Shown here in pieces: positions 33,072-41,865 of a DNA stretch of 64,000 nt. Below the pieces are notes generated by a model that was not told the DNA's origin, did no database searches, and saw nothing but the letters and a program-made list of their open reading frames with translations. The stretch spans positions 124,001 to 188,000 of the forward strand of contig JBCCGT010000005.1 of the NCBI GenBank assembly GCA_039029135.1, in the 5' to 3' direction. Position 1 is the first letter of the stretch; every line of letters starts with the position of its first letter. The position numbers were made by a program, and so were the translations under genes. The DNA is from JALZVT01 sp039029135 (lineage in GTDB: Bacteria > Pseudomonadota > Gammaproteobacteria > Pseudomonadales > Azotimanducaceae).

Positions 33072-34619
33072 ATGGCCGACGACGATCTGACAGACACCGA
33101 AGCGCCGTTGCCGGAACCGCCGGAGGACGTCGACCGTCCGCCCGACGGTGCCTACGACGTCGACTCTGGCGAGTTCGATACCGACGATCAGCCCGTGGCC
33201 GAAGCGCTGCCCGCTGCCCCAGCGCCCCGCGTCGACTCCGGTCTCGGGTTTGCCACGACTAACGCCAGCGCGCTCAAAGTGCCGCCCCACTCTCTGGAAG
33301 CCGAACAGGCGGTCATCGGCGGGGCGATGCTCAACAACGACGCCTGGCTGAACGTGCTGGAAATCGTTAGCGCGCGCGACTTTTATCGGCCGCAGCACGC
33401 GATCATCTTCGAGGCGATGACGCACCTCGCCGAGCGCGATCAGCCGTTTGACGTCGTCACGATCGCGACGGAGCTACAGCACGCGGGCCTGCTCGATAAG
33501 GCGGGCGGCGGCATCTATCTCGCGGAGATCGCTGAGAACACGCCGGGTGCGTCCAACGTCCTTGCCTATGCGCGCATCGTGCGCGAACGCTCGACCCTGC
33601 GGCAGCTGCTGGGTGCGGCAAACCGCATCGCCGAGTCCGCCTTTAACCCCGAGGGGCGTCTATCGAACGATCTGGTGGACGCGGCGGAACAGGAGATTTT
33701 TCGCATCTCCGAGGGGCGCATGTCGGAGAGCGGTCCGCAGTCGGTGGTCCCCTTGCTGACAGCGGCGGTCGAGAAGATCGAAACGCTGTATCAGTCGCGC
33801 GAGCCGATCACAGGCGTCGCGTCTGGCTTCACCGAACTCGACAAGCGCACGGCCGGATTGCAGAAGTCCGATCTCGTCATCGTCGCGGCACGCCCATCGA
33901 TGGGCAAGACGGCGCTGTCGGTGAACATCGCCGAGTACGCGGTGATGCAGGACGAACCCGGCGCCGTGCTGTTCTTCTCGATGGAACAGCCCGCCGACCA
34001 GATCGTCATGCGCATGCTGTCATCGCTCGGTCGGCTCGATCAGACGCGCCTGCGTACCGGCGATCTGCAGGACGATGACTGGCCGCGCTTCACCTCCGCC
34101 GTCAGCCAGCTCAAGGACAAGAAGCTCTACGTCGACGACACCCCGGCGCTGACCCCCAACGAGGTGCGCACGCGCGCGCGGCGGGTGTCGCGCGAGGCCG
34201 GCGGCCTGCGGATGATAGTCGTCGACTACCTGCAGCTCATGCGCGGCAGCTCCGAACGCGTCGAGAACCGTACCAACGAGATCTCCGAGATCTCCCGCTC
34301 GTTGAAGGCGATCGCCAAGGAGATGCGCTGTCCGCTCATCGCGCTGTCGCAGCTCAATCGCGGCCTCGAAAGCCGCGAAAATAAGCGTCCTGTGATGAGC
34401 GACCTGCGCGAATCCGGCGCCATCGAGCAGGACGCCGACGTGATCCTGTTTATCTATCGTGACGAGGTCTATCACCCCGATACCGAAGAGAAAGGTATCG
34501 CGGAGATCATCATCGCCAAGCAGCGCAACGGCCCGATAGGCAGCTTCAAGCTGCGCTGGTTCGGTCCGCTCACCAAGTTCGAAAACAAGGCCCCGGACGC
34601 CTACGAGGATTTCGTCTAG
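33072..34619 (+). CDS. dnaB: Replicative DNA helicase DnaB
   Basis: 515 residues. An acidic N-terminal extension of about 68 residues precedes the normal start of the family, 'VPPHSLEAEQAVIGGAML'. RecA-type ATPase motifs: Walker A 'ARPSMGKTALSVN', Walker B in 'RMIVVDYLQLM', then 'LIALSQLNRGLESR' and 'SDLRESGAIEQDADVILFIYRDE'. DnaB is the hexameric fork helicase. The acidic extension is longer than in E. coli and may be partly untranslated if a downstream start is used, but none with a good ribosome site was found. It abuts radA. Confidence 0.97.
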   Translation: MADDDLTDTEAPLPEPPEDVDRPPDGAYDVDSGEFDTDDQPVAEALPAAPAPRVDSGLGFATTNASALKVPPHSLEAEQAVIGGAMLNNDAWLNVLEIVSARDFYRPQHAIIFEAMTHLAERDQPFDVVTIATELQHAGLLDKAGGGIYLAEIAENTPGASNVLAYARIVRERSTLRQLLGAANRIAESAFNPEGRLSNDLVDAAEQEIFRISEGRMSESGPQSVVPLLTAAVEKIETLYQSREPITGVASGFTELDKRTAGLQKSDLVIVAARPSMGKTALSVNIAEYAVMQDEPGAVLFFSMEQPADQIVMRMLSSLGRLDQTRLRTGDLQDDDWPRFTSAVSQLKDKKLYVDDTPALTPNEVRTRARRVSREAGGLRMIVVDYLQLMRGSSERVENRTNEISEISRSLKAIAKEMRCPLIALSQLNRGLESRENKRPVMSDLRESGAIEQDADVILFIYRDEVYHPDTEEKGIAEIIIAKQRNGPIGSFKLRWFGPLTKFENKAPDAYEDFV

Positions 34620-35999
34620 GTGGCGACGGCGAAGAAGAAGGCCAAGACCGCGTTCGTCTGCACCGAATGCGGCGCCGAGCACAAACAGTGGCAGGGCCAG
34701 TGCGCGAGCTGTAAGGCATGGAACACACTGTCGCGCGTCTCGGTCGGGCCGGTCGCCGTCGGCGGCGCCGCGCAGGGCTACAGCGGCAGCGTGGCGTCCG
34801 TGCAGCGCCTCGACGAGGTCGAGGCCGGCGAAGTGACGCGGCTCGAAACCGGTATCGACGAACTCGACCGGGTCCTGGGTGGCGGCTTTGTGCCGGGTTC
34901 GGTCGTGCTGCTGGGCGGCGATCCGGGGGCGGGTAAGAGCACCCTGCTGCTGGAGGTCTGCACCGAGCTGGCGAAACGGCGTCCCGTGCTCTACGTCTCC
35001 GGTGAGGAGAGTCTGCAGCAGATCGCCATGCGCGCGCGTCGCCTCGGACTGCCGCTCGACGCGCTGCGGGTCGCGGCCGAGACGCGCGCCGAGGCGATCG
35101 CCGGTCTGATCGATCAGGACCCGCCCGCGCTCATCGTGCTGGACTCCGTGCAGGTCATGCAGCTCGAATCGATCGACAGTTTGCCGGGCAGCGTCAATCA
35201 GGTGCGCGAGACGGCCGCGTTCTTCACGCGTCTCGCGAAGCAGACGGGCACGGTGGTGGTGCTGGTCGGTCACGTCACTAAGGAAGGCAACATCGCGGGC
35301 CCCAAGGTGCTGGAGCACATGATCGACACCTTCATCATGTTCGACTCCGGCGGCGGCGGACGGTACCGCACGCTGCGCGGCATCAAGAACCGCTTTGGCG
35401 CGGTCAACGAACTGGGCGTGTTCGCCATGACCGAACGCGGCATGCGCGAGGTGGCCAATCCGTCGGCCATCTTCCTGCAGCGGCCGGAGAAAATGTCGCC
35501 GGGCAGCGTGGCGACCGTGACCTGGGAGGGCACCCGGCCGCTGTTGGTCGAGATCCAGGCGCTGGTTGACGAGGGCCACGGCGGCTATCCCAAGCGCGTC
35601 GCCGTGGGCCTGGACGCGCAGCGGCTGGGGATGCACCTGGCCGTCCTGCATCGCCACTGCGGCGTCTCGCTCGGCGATCAGGACGTGTTCGTCAACGTGG
35701 TCGGCGGCGTACGCATCGGCGAGACCGGCGCGGATCTGGCCGCGCTGATCAGCGTGCTGTCGAGTTTTCGCAATCGCGTGCTGCCGCGCGAGCTGATCGT
35801 CTTCGGCGAGATCGGCCTGACCGGCGAGATTCGTCCAGTCGCCAACGGCGAGCAGCGCCTGAACGAGGCGCGCAAGCACGGCTTCCGGCGCGCGATCGTG
35901 CCCGCGGCGAATGCGCCGCGCAAACCGCTGTCGGGCCTGGCCGTGGAGGCCGCGGACAACCTGGCGGGCGTGCTGGACGCGCTGGAACGTCTGCAGTAG
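34620..35999 (+). CDS. radA: DNA repair protein RadA (Sms)
   Basis: 459 residues from a GTG that begins directly after the dnaB stop. N-terminal C4 zinc finger (C-x2-C ... C-x2-C in 'CTECGAEHKQWQGQCASC'), Walker A 'GGDPGAGKSTLLLEV', the RadA-specific KNRFG motif in 'IKNRFGAVNELGVF', and a C-terminal Lon-like domain ('VGGVRIGETGADLAALISVLSSF'). RadA is a DnaB-type helicase that extends strand exchange with RecA. Full length. Confidence 0.97.
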   Translation: MATAKKKAKTAFVCTECGAEHKQWQGQCASCKAWNTLSRVSVGPVAVGGAAQGYSGSVASVQRLDEVEAGEVTRLETGIDELDRVLGGGFVPGSVVLLGGDPGAGKSTLLLEVCTELAKRRPVLYVSGEESLQQIAMRARRLGLPLDALRVAAETRAEAIAGLIDQDPPALIVLDSVQVMQLESIDSLPGSVNQVRETAAFFTRLAKQTGTVVVLVGHVTKEGNIAGPKVLEHMIDTFIMFDSGGGGRYRTLRGIKNRFGAVNELGVFAMTERGMREVANPSAIFLQRPEKMSPGSVATVTWEGTRPLLVEIQALVDEGHGGYPKRVAVGLDAQRLGMHLAVLHRHCGVSLGDQDVFVNVVGGVRIGETGADLAALISVLSSFRNRVLPRELIVFGEIGLTGEIRPVANGEQRLNEARKHGFRRAIVPAANAPRKPLSGLAVEAADNLAGVLDALERLQ

Positions 36000-36028
36000 C
36001 GCGTGGCTGCGCAGCGCGAGTCCCTGCC

Positions 36029-37063
36029 GTGAGAATCTTTCTGGCGCCGATGGAGAGTGTGGTCGACCATCACTTTCGCGCGCTTTATGGCAGCGTCGGC
36101 GGCATCGATGTCATGGTCAGCGAGTTCGTGCGCGTCAACGAGCAGCCGGTGACCGTAAAAACCCTGCTGCGCGAGTGCCCGGAGCTTGAACGCGCCGGCC
36201 TGGCGCCGGGCGGCGTCAGCGCGACGGCCGACGGCACGCCCGTGCGGCTGCAGCTGCTCGGCAGCAACCCGGCGACGCTGGCCGAGAGTGCGGCGCTGGC
36301 CGCCAGCATGGGCGCGGCCGCGATCGATCTGAACTTCGGCTGCCCCGCAAAGACGGTGAACAAGAGTCGCGGCGGGTCCGTGCTGTTGAAAGAGCCCGAG
36401 CTGGTCGGCCGCATCGTCGCGGCCGTGCGCGCCGCGGTGCCCCTCGCTCTGCCCGTTACGGCGAAGATCCGGCTCGGCTTTGAGGCGCGCGACCTGTACA
36501 TGGACAACGCCCGCGCCATCGCTGCGGCCGGCGCGTCGGAGCTGTGTGTGCACGCGCGCTCGCGCGCTGACGGCTATCGGCCGCCGGCGTACTGGTCCTG
36601 CATCGCCGAGATCCGGGCCGCCGTGTCGATACCGGTCGTCGCGAACGGCGAGATCTGGAGCGTGGCCGACTGGCGTCGCTGCAAGGCGGAGAGCGGCGCG
36701 ACGGACTTCATGCTCGGGCGCGGATTGCTCGCGTGTCCTGATCTTGCGCGCGAAATCCGGGCTGCCGATGCCGGGACGGACTACTGCCCTATGACCTGGG
36801 CGCAGATTCTGCCGCTGGTGAGAACGCTGTACGACGCGACCCGGGATCAGTATCCGCGCCGGTTTCTGGGCAATCGGGTGAAGCAGTGGCTGCACTATCT
36901 GAGTCTGCACTATGCGCCTGCGGCAGCGTTTTTCGCGCGCGTGAAGCGGCTGCAACAGCCGGAGGAATTCGAGGCGGCGTTTGCGCGGGAACGCGCCGCG
37001 GCTGATGACGCCGCCGCGCGCGAAATCGAAACCAAAGAGCCCGTCAGCGCACTCGCGGGATGA
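36029..37063 (+). CDS. dusC: tRNA-dihydrouridine synthase, DusC-like
   Basis: 344 residues from GTG. FMN-barrel features of Dus enzymes: 'LAPMESVVDHHFRALYG', 'NFGCPAKTVNKSRGGSVLLKEP' in two blocks with the catalytic Cys, 'VTAKIRLGFE', 'ELCVHARSRADGYRPPAYW' and 'PVVANGEIWSVADW'. The short N-terminus and 'HARSRADGY' region resemble DusC, which reduces U16 of tRNA. About 30 residues longer than E. coli DusC through a charged C-terminal tail. It follows radA by 29 bases on the same strand. Confidence 0.88.
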   Translation: MRIFLAPMESVVDHHFRALYGSVGGIDVMVSEFVRVNEQPVTVKTLLRECPELERAGLAPGGVSATADGTPVRLQLLGSNPATLAESAALAASMGAAAIDLNFGCPAKTVNKSRGGSVLLKEPELVGRIVAAVRAAVPLALPVTAKIRLGFEARDLYMDNARAIAAAGASELCVHARSRADGYRPPAYWSCIAEIRAAVSIPVVANGEIWSVADWRRCKAESGATDFMLGRGLLACPDLAREIRAADAGTDYCPMTWAQILPLVRTLYDATRDQYPRRFLGNRVKQWLHYLSLHYAPAAAFFARVKRLQQPEEFEAAFARERAAADDAAAREIETKEPVSALAG

Positions 37064-37078
37064 TCCCGAGGCGCGGCC

Positions 37079-37780
37079 TCAGGTAGCGCTGTTGCCTCCG
37101 TCGCCGTCTTCGAGGCCTCCGACGCCTTCGACGCGTAAGTGGCAGTCGGGACAGATGCTGTGGCTGACCTGAAAACGGTCGAGGATGAATTGCATCGGCG
37201 TATCCCAGCGGGGTTGCTCCGCCGTTTCGTTGCGAACGTTGTCGCACCAGGCGCAGACGCTGAGGATTTCTTCGTTCAGGGCTCGATTTTCACGCCATAG
37301 ATGGCTGCGCTCGATCTCTGCCACGACCGCATCGCGCAGCGTTTCCAGCGCCGCGACGCGATTGTTTGAAAACGAACCCGGCACGTCGTCGATCACGCAC
37401 AGCGTGCCGAGGTTGCAGCCATCGATCGAGAGTTGCGCGCCCGCGTAGGCGCGTATGTGGGGCGCGCCGGTCACCAGGGGGCTCGCACTGAAGCGGCTGT
37501 CGATCGACGCATCCTGCACCGTGAAGGTGTGGTCGTGCCGGATCGCTTCGTTGCAAACCGCCCAGCAGCGCGGCGTCGAGTCGACGTCGACGCCGACTTT
37601 GGCCTTAAACCACTGCCGCTCTTCGTCGATCAGCGTGATCATGGCGATGGGGGTAGCGCAGATCTGCGCCGCGAGCGCGGTCAGTTCGTCATAGGGACGC
37701 TCGGGCGGTGTGTCGAGAATCTGGTAGCGATTCAGCGCTGCCAGACGTTCCGATTCGGCGACCGATGCGGTTACGTGCAT
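37079..37780 (-). CDS. GAF-domain sensor protein with C-terminal CxxC...CxxC module
   Basis: 233 residues from ATG 37780 with AGGAAAGG ahead. 'LNRYQILDTPPERPYDELTALAAQIC' in its two halves starts a GAF domain of the type found in many sensor proteins; 'ALITLIDEERQWFKAKVG'-like sequence (here MITLIDEERQWFKAKVG) and 'AYAGAQLSIDGCNLGTLCVID' follow. The end has 'SVCAWCDNVRN' and 'SHSICPDCHLRV', a paired-cysteine module usually seen C-terminal to signalling domains and probably metal-binding. No output domain (kinase, GGDEF) is attached. Convergent with dusC. An 18-base motif in its upstream region recurs at 63926. Confidence 0.82.
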   Translation of the reverse strand: MHVTASVAESERLAALNRYQILDTPPERPYDELTALAAQICATPIAMITLIDEERQWFKAKVGVDVDSTPRCWAVCNEAIRHDHTFTVQDASIDSRFSASPLVTGAPHIRAYAGAQLSIDGCNLGTLCVIDDVPGSFSNNRVAALETLRDAVVAEIERSHLWRENRALNEEILSVCAWCDNVRNETAEQPRWDTPMQFILDRFQVSHSICPDCHLRVEGVGGLEDGDGGNSAT

Positions 37781-37850
37781 GCCTTTCCTCGACCTGCTGG
37801 TGCTGCACTCTTTAACGGCCGCAAACCATAGCAGGCGTCGGCAAATGTAA

Positions 37851-37868
37851 AGCGAACAAGATTGTAAA
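37851..37868 (-). promoter_or_regulatory. Upstream motif shared with the far end of the window
   Basis: On the minus strand TTTACAATCTTGTTCGCT, 71 bases before the GAF gene start; the + strand at 63926-63943 has the same 18-mer with one change. Each is followed by a second TTTACA- or TTTTAC-like stretch and GCCGA. Both may be promoters under one regulator. Confidence 0.4.
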
Positions 37869-38009
37869 CAGCCTGTCCGCGGCGCCCTGCAAACCAACCG
37901 CTTCGCGGCCGGACCCGGTGTACGCCGCGCCTTGCCGCTGGATGTTCGACGAAATGCTGCACATTGTCGAACGCGACGCGGCAGCCAAACCGGAGATTCG
38001 ACGCGTCCA

Positions 38010-38282
38010 TCACGAATCGGGGTCGACCGTTCTTGTGAACACGAATTCGTTCGGCAGATAAGACGCGCCGTGCTCTGCACCGGACATCGGCACCGCAGGC
38101 GCGGGGGACTGCAGCAGAAACCAGCCGTCTTCGAGCGCCGCCAGGCCGTTTCGGTAGGGGGGTTCGGCCTCGGGCAGCGCGGGTCCGCGGCCGGCGCTGC
38201 CGTCGTAAAATGACCAGCCGACCGTGGCGGTATCCAGCGCACCCTCTGCCAGCCACAGATAGAGGACCTGCTGGCGGCTCAA
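38010..38282 (-). CDS. Small hypothetical protein translationally coupled to the PhyH gene
   Basis: 90 residues starting at a TTG that overlaps the TGA of the dioxygenase gene (TTGA). Composition and the pattern 'RQQVLYLWLAEGALDTATVG', 'WSFYDGSAG', 'PYRNGLAALEDGWFLLQSP' and 'LPNEFVFTR' look like a genuine compact protein with beta strands rather than random frame. No family recognised and no signal peptide. The exact overlap with the upstream stop is the main evidence for the start; no separate Shine-Dalgarno is needed for coupled translation. The 229 bases downstream, to the GAF gene, contain only regulatory-type sequence. Confidence 0.6.
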   Translation of the reverse strand: MSRQQVLYLWLAEGALDTATVGWSFYDGSAGRGPALPEAEPPYRNGLAALEDGWFLLQSPAPAVPMSGAEHGASYLPNEFVFTRTVDPDS

Positions 38283-39271
38283 GCGACCGGGTCGCTCGTC
38301 GGGTGGGCGGCTGCGCCGGCATCCGCAGCGGCGCCCGCGCCTGAATTGGCGCGCGCGCGCCCCTCCATGCGGGTGTGGTAGTAGTCGACGTCGAAGCGCT
38401 CGTCGTCGCTGAGGTAGCGCCACAGGCGCGCGCGTTCCATCTGTTCGTAGCGCAGCTCGTGACCCTGCTGCCACCGATGTGACTGGCGCAGGATCTGGCC
38501 GACGCTGTCGGTGCGCAGGTGCGCAAAGGTGTGGTCGCGCGCGTCGTTGTGCAGGGCAGCGAAGTCGTCGGTGTTCCACAGCAGGACCTGGGGCACCTGC
38601 GGATTCAGACGAATCTTGTACATCCAGCGCTCGTCGTCGCTCGGGTTGGGCTGTCCGGCGTGCCACAGTCCCTGATGGAACACGAGCAGCGTGCCCGCCG
38701 GCCCGCTGTATTGCGCCTCGCCCAGCAGGTGCTGATAGCGCGCGACGCCCTCGGCGCGCGTTAGGCGCAGATGGCTGCCGGGAACAAAGCGCGTGCCACC
38801 GGCGCCCGGCGCCACCGCGTTTGGAAAGTAGAACAGCTGCACATCGAAGCTGGGCTCGCGATTGTCGATCACCGCGTCGACGTGCAGATGCTGGCCGCGC
38901 TCGCTGCGCGCGGGAATGAAGTGCACGAAGTCGTGGTCGAACAGCGGATCCGCACCGATGAGAGATTCGATGATGCCCTGCACCTGCGGCAGCCGTAGCA
39001 GCTCGCCGACCAGGGACGGCGGGGGGTAGCAGGCTGACAGCGGCGTCAGGCTGTGTGGATGGTCGACCGCCGCCGGTTCCTGCTCTGAGTCCGCCGGCGG
39101 CAAGCCGAGCGATGCGAGCGCGTAGCGTTTCTTGACGGCAGCGAGCGCTGCGAGTTCGTCGATGATGGCTTCATTGATGGCTGCGGGGATCAGCGCGTCG
39201 AAACGCAGAAAACCATTCGCAACGAACGTTGCCATCTCGCGCGTGGTCAGCCGATGATCCGCAGCGGGCAC
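38279..39271 (-). CDS. Phytanoyl-CoA dioxygenase (PhyH) family, Fe(II)/2-oxoglutarate-dependent
   Basis: 330 residues from GTG 39271, chosen for GGGGAGGAG just upstream; ATG 39304 would add 11 residues. The double-stranded beta-helix is seen from 'FVANGFLRFDALIP' at the start, the metal-binding H-x-D in 'QHLHVDAVID', 'GGTRFVPGSHL' and the distal His in 'GTLLVFHQGLWHAGQPN' followed by the 2-oxoglutarate Arg ('YKIRLNPQ'). Members hydroxylate lipids, amino acids or natural products. Its C-terminus has an Ala/Gly-rich tail. The small gene following overlaps its stop by four bases. Confidence 0.87.
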   Translation of the reverse strand: MPAADHRLTTREMATFVANGFLRFDALIPAAINEAIIDELAALAAVKKRYALASLGLPPADSEQEPAAVDHPHSLTPLSACYPPPSLVGELLRLPQVQGIIESLIGADPLFDHDFVHFIPARSERGQHLHVDAVIDNREPSFDVQLFYFPNAVAPGAGGTRFVPGSHLRLTRAEGVARYQHLLGEAQYSGPAGTLLVFHQGLWHAGQPNPSDDERWMYKIRLNPQVPQVLLWNTDDFAALHNDARDHTFAHLRTDSVGQILRQSHRWQQGHELRYEQMERARLWRYLSDDERFDVDYYHTRMEGRARANSGAGAAADAGAAAHPTSDPVA

Positions 39272-39369
39272 GGCACTCCTCCCCAGAAGTTCCCAGCCCG
39301 CCATCTTAGCGGACTTAGCGCTTGCGGGACGCCAATCGGGGCGCCGTGTTTGGTCCTGGGTGGCCCGGG

Positions 39370-40860
39370 CTAGAACCCGCCACCGGTCCGAAAGCCGCCG
39401 CCGCCGCGGCCGCCGCCGAACCCACCGAAGCCCCCGCGACGGCCGAAACTGCCGCCGCGCGAGGAATAGCCGCCGCCCCGGGGCAGGCGCCAGCCGCCGC
39501 CGCGGGGTCCCGGCCAGTGCCAGGGGCCTTTGCGGGTTCGCCCGAATCCGCCGCTGCCGAAGTCCGGCCAGGCACCGACGTCCGCGTGGCGCTGATGTCG
39601 CTGCAGCACGCGCCAGAGTTCCCCGCCGTCGAGCAGGCCGCGCGCGAACTGGGCGAACATCGCGACCAGGGCATCGCCGTCCCGAAAGCTGGAGCGGAAG
39701 TCGTCGTAGCGATTGCTCTTGAAGCGGCGTCGGACGCTCTCGAGATCCTTGAGCCGCGCGAGCTGGGCGCTCTGCGAGCGGCGCTGACCCTCCAGCTCGT
39801 CGTCTAGCAGCCCCTCTTCTTCGCGCAGATCGATGAGTTCGGTAACCAGACGATCGTCGCGCCGGTCGTAGGTGCTGCGTGCCTCCGCGCGCAGCGTGCC
39901 GGCCCGCTTGGAGTGCATCGCATCGGCCAGGATCGACAGGCTGCGGCGCGTGTGCTCGTCGTGGCCGGTCCCGTAGGCGCTGTGCGACTCGAACATGCGA
40001 TCCAGCGTGTCTTCCGCGGTGACTATGGCTTCGTCCGCGGCATCCTGCTCGAGCTCCGCCTCGTTCAGCCGTTCGCGTAGGCGGGGAATCTCCGCAACCT
40101 CCGCGGCGCGTTCTTCCAAGGCCGCGAGCCGACCAATCTCGGTCTCCGCGTGTGCGCGCAGCGAGTTCGCGTGCTCGCGCAGACGCCGAGGGATCTCGCA
40201 GAGATTCCAGAAGGTCGCGCGGTTGTCTTCGAAGGCGATGACTCGCGCGACCCAGCCGTCCAGCGCTCGCGTAAACACGCCGGCCCGATAGTCAGGGGTG
40301 CCGTAGTGCCGGTTCCACAGATACATGAACAGTTTGTCAGCCTCGAAGGGCCGGCCTTTCTCGGCGCGATCGGCTTCTGCGGTCTGGGCTTTTTCGGCGG
40401 CGCTGTCCGCGACGGCCTCCGCGTCGCGACAGGTGGCGAGCTGCGCCTGATAGCCCGAATCTGCCTCCAGCGCTTCCTGTACGCCGGCCTCGGCCCGGGC
40501 AAGATCCTGGGCCGCAATGTCGACGTGGTGATGCGCCATGTCGCGCTCGGCCTCCCGGCGACGCAGGGATTCGTGGCCGGCATCGATCTGCTTTTCCAGT
40601 TCCGCGAACGCGGCGTCGCGCGCCTCGAGCGCTGCGAGCGCCTGGCGCTCTGCGCTGTCGAGGTTGTCGAGCAGATCGCCCTGCGCAATCTCGTCCAGGC
40701 GCAGCTTGGCGAGCTCGCGGGTGGCCTGCGCCTGGCGCGCGCGATTGCGGCTGAGGCTATCGGCGACTACCTTCACCTCGCCGCCGATACGGCCGGCTTC
40801 TTCACGCACGCCTCGCAGCGTGCGTTCCAGGTTCGAGAGTATTTCGCGTCCGGTGGCCAT
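39370..40860 (-). CDS. Long coiled-coil protein with Gly/Arg-rich (RGG-like) C-terminal tail
   Basis: 496 residues, not assigned to a family. Residues 1-180 and 225-390 are highly charged heptad-rich helices (coiled coil), separated by a short globular patch with aromatic residues 'KLFMYLWNRHYGTPDYRAG' and 'DGWVARVIAFEDNRATFWNL'. The last 65 residues are Gly/Arg/Phe-rich ('GGGYSSRGGSFGRRGGFGG' type), as in RNA- or membrane-binding tails. No signal peptide. It follows the DUF6384-like gene by 15 bases and is the third gene of a three-gene module. Confidence 0.75.
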   Translation of the reverse strand: MATGREILSNLERTLRGVREEAGRIGGEVKVVADSLSRNRARQAQATRELAKLRLDEIAQGDLLDNLDSAERQALAALEARDAAFAELEKQIDAGHESLRRREAERDMAHHHVDIAAQDLARAEAGVQEALEADSGYQAQLATCRDAEAVADSAAEKAQTAEADRAEKGRPFEADKLFMYLWNRHYGTPDYRAGVFTRALDGWVARVIAFEDNRATFWNLCEIPRRLREHANSLRAHAETEIGRLAALEERAAEVAEIPRLRERLNEAELEQDAADEAIVTAEDTLDRMFESHSAYGTGHDEHTRRSLSILADAMHSKRAGTLRAEARSTYDRRDDRLVTELIDLREEEGLLDDELEGQRRSQSAQLARLKDLESVRRRFKSNRYDDFRSSFRDGDALVAMFAQFARGLLDGGELWRVLQRHQRHADVGAWPDFGSGGFGRTRKGPWHWPGPRGGGWRLPRGGGYSSRGGSFGRRGGFGGFGGGRGGGGFRTGGGF

Positions 40861-40875
40861 GTCTCGCGTGCTCGC

Positions 40876-41790
40876 CTACCAGTCCGTGATCGTCGCGCCG
40901 CTGGTCGGCACCAGGTATTCCGGATCCAGGTCACCGCGCGGCTTGCGACCGACCAGCGCGCCCTGAATGATGCCGTCGTCGCGCTTGTCGGCGGCGACCT
41001 GCTGGAAGGTCCGCTCGCTGACGCGCAGGCCCCACTTGCTGACGGTTTTCACCTTGCCGTCCTCCTCGCTGCGGATCGGTAGGCGCAGTCGTTTACCGCC
41101 GGTATCGATGGCCTCGACGATGAGGTAGTGGTTGCGTGCGCTGGAGTTGACCGCGGGAACGCGCCACACGCCCGACAGCTCGTTCGGTCGCGACACGATG
41201 CGCAGCTCGTACTCCGAGCGCAGGTTGGTCAACAGCGCGCTGAGTTCGTCCTCGAGCGCCCGCGCGCCGTCGGCGTCGCCCTCATCGAGCGCCGCGCGGG
41301 CATCCGCGAGCAGCGTCTGCGCGCGGTCGGTCGCCGTGCGGTCGTTGGCGACGTTGACGATTTGCGCGAACGCGTTGTCCAGCTCGCCGGGGAGGGCGGC
41401 CAGCGCGCGCTGCTCGGGCAGGGTTACGGTCGCGAAATAGCCGCCGAACAGGATGAGCGCGATGGAGCCCAGTACGATAAACGGCTTCATCCAGACGTCG
41501 CGCGAGACGTAGAAGCGCGCGAGCCGGAGCCGGAAGGACGGCTCGGGCGGCTGATACTTGAAGCGATCCTCATCGAGCGCCCGCACGCCTTCCTTGAGGA
41601 TGGCGTCGGTGACTTCGATGCCCTGTGCGGCGTAGATGTCGCGCAGCCGATCGATCAGGCGCGCGCGGCGACCGGCGGCGTCCAGTTCGCGGGCGACGAT
41701 GTCCTCGCGATGGCGCAGCGTGTCGACGACGTCCATCGCCAACATCAGCTCCTCCAGCGGTGCCTTCTCTGCACCCGTCGCTTCAGCCAC
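40876..41790 (-). CDS. DUF6384-like protein with one membrane helix
   Basis: 304 residues. A charged helical N-terminus (1-90, 'LMLAMDVVDTLRHREDIVARE') precedes a single membrane helix at about 103-121 ('FIVLGSIALILFGGYFATV') and a second helical segment (125-195), then a beta-rich C-terminal domain opening 'YELRIVSRPNELSGVWRVP'. The combination resembles the DUF6384 family as I recall it; function unknown. Middle gene of the module, 15 bases ahead of the coiled-coil/RGG gene and 75 after the helical gene. Confidence 0.7.
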   Translation of the reverse strand: MAEATGAEKAPLEELMLAMDVVDTLRHREDIVARELDAAGRRARLIDRLRDIYAAQGIEVTDAILKEGVRALDEDRFKYQPPEPSFRLRLARFYVSRDVWMKPFIVLGSIALILFGGYFATVTLPEQRALAALPGELDNAFAQIVNVANDRTATDRAQTLLADARAALDEGDADGARALEDELSALLTNLRSEYELRIVSRPNELSGVWRVPAVNSSARNHYLIVEAIDTGGKRLRLPIRSEEDGKVKTVSKWGLRVSERTFQQVAADKRDDGIIQGALVGRKPRGDLDPEYLVPTSGATITDW

Positions 41791-41865
41791 GTTCGATCCC
41801 TGCTATCCGCGTGTCTTGTCTGTCCGGTCCCGTCCGGTCTTGTTCGGTCTTGTTCGGTGGGTGAA

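Noticed and set aside
34020..35879. 619-codon minus-strand frame opposite dnaB/radA
   Set aside because: Fully antisense to two conserved genes; no domain, composition typical of GC-skewed shadow frames.
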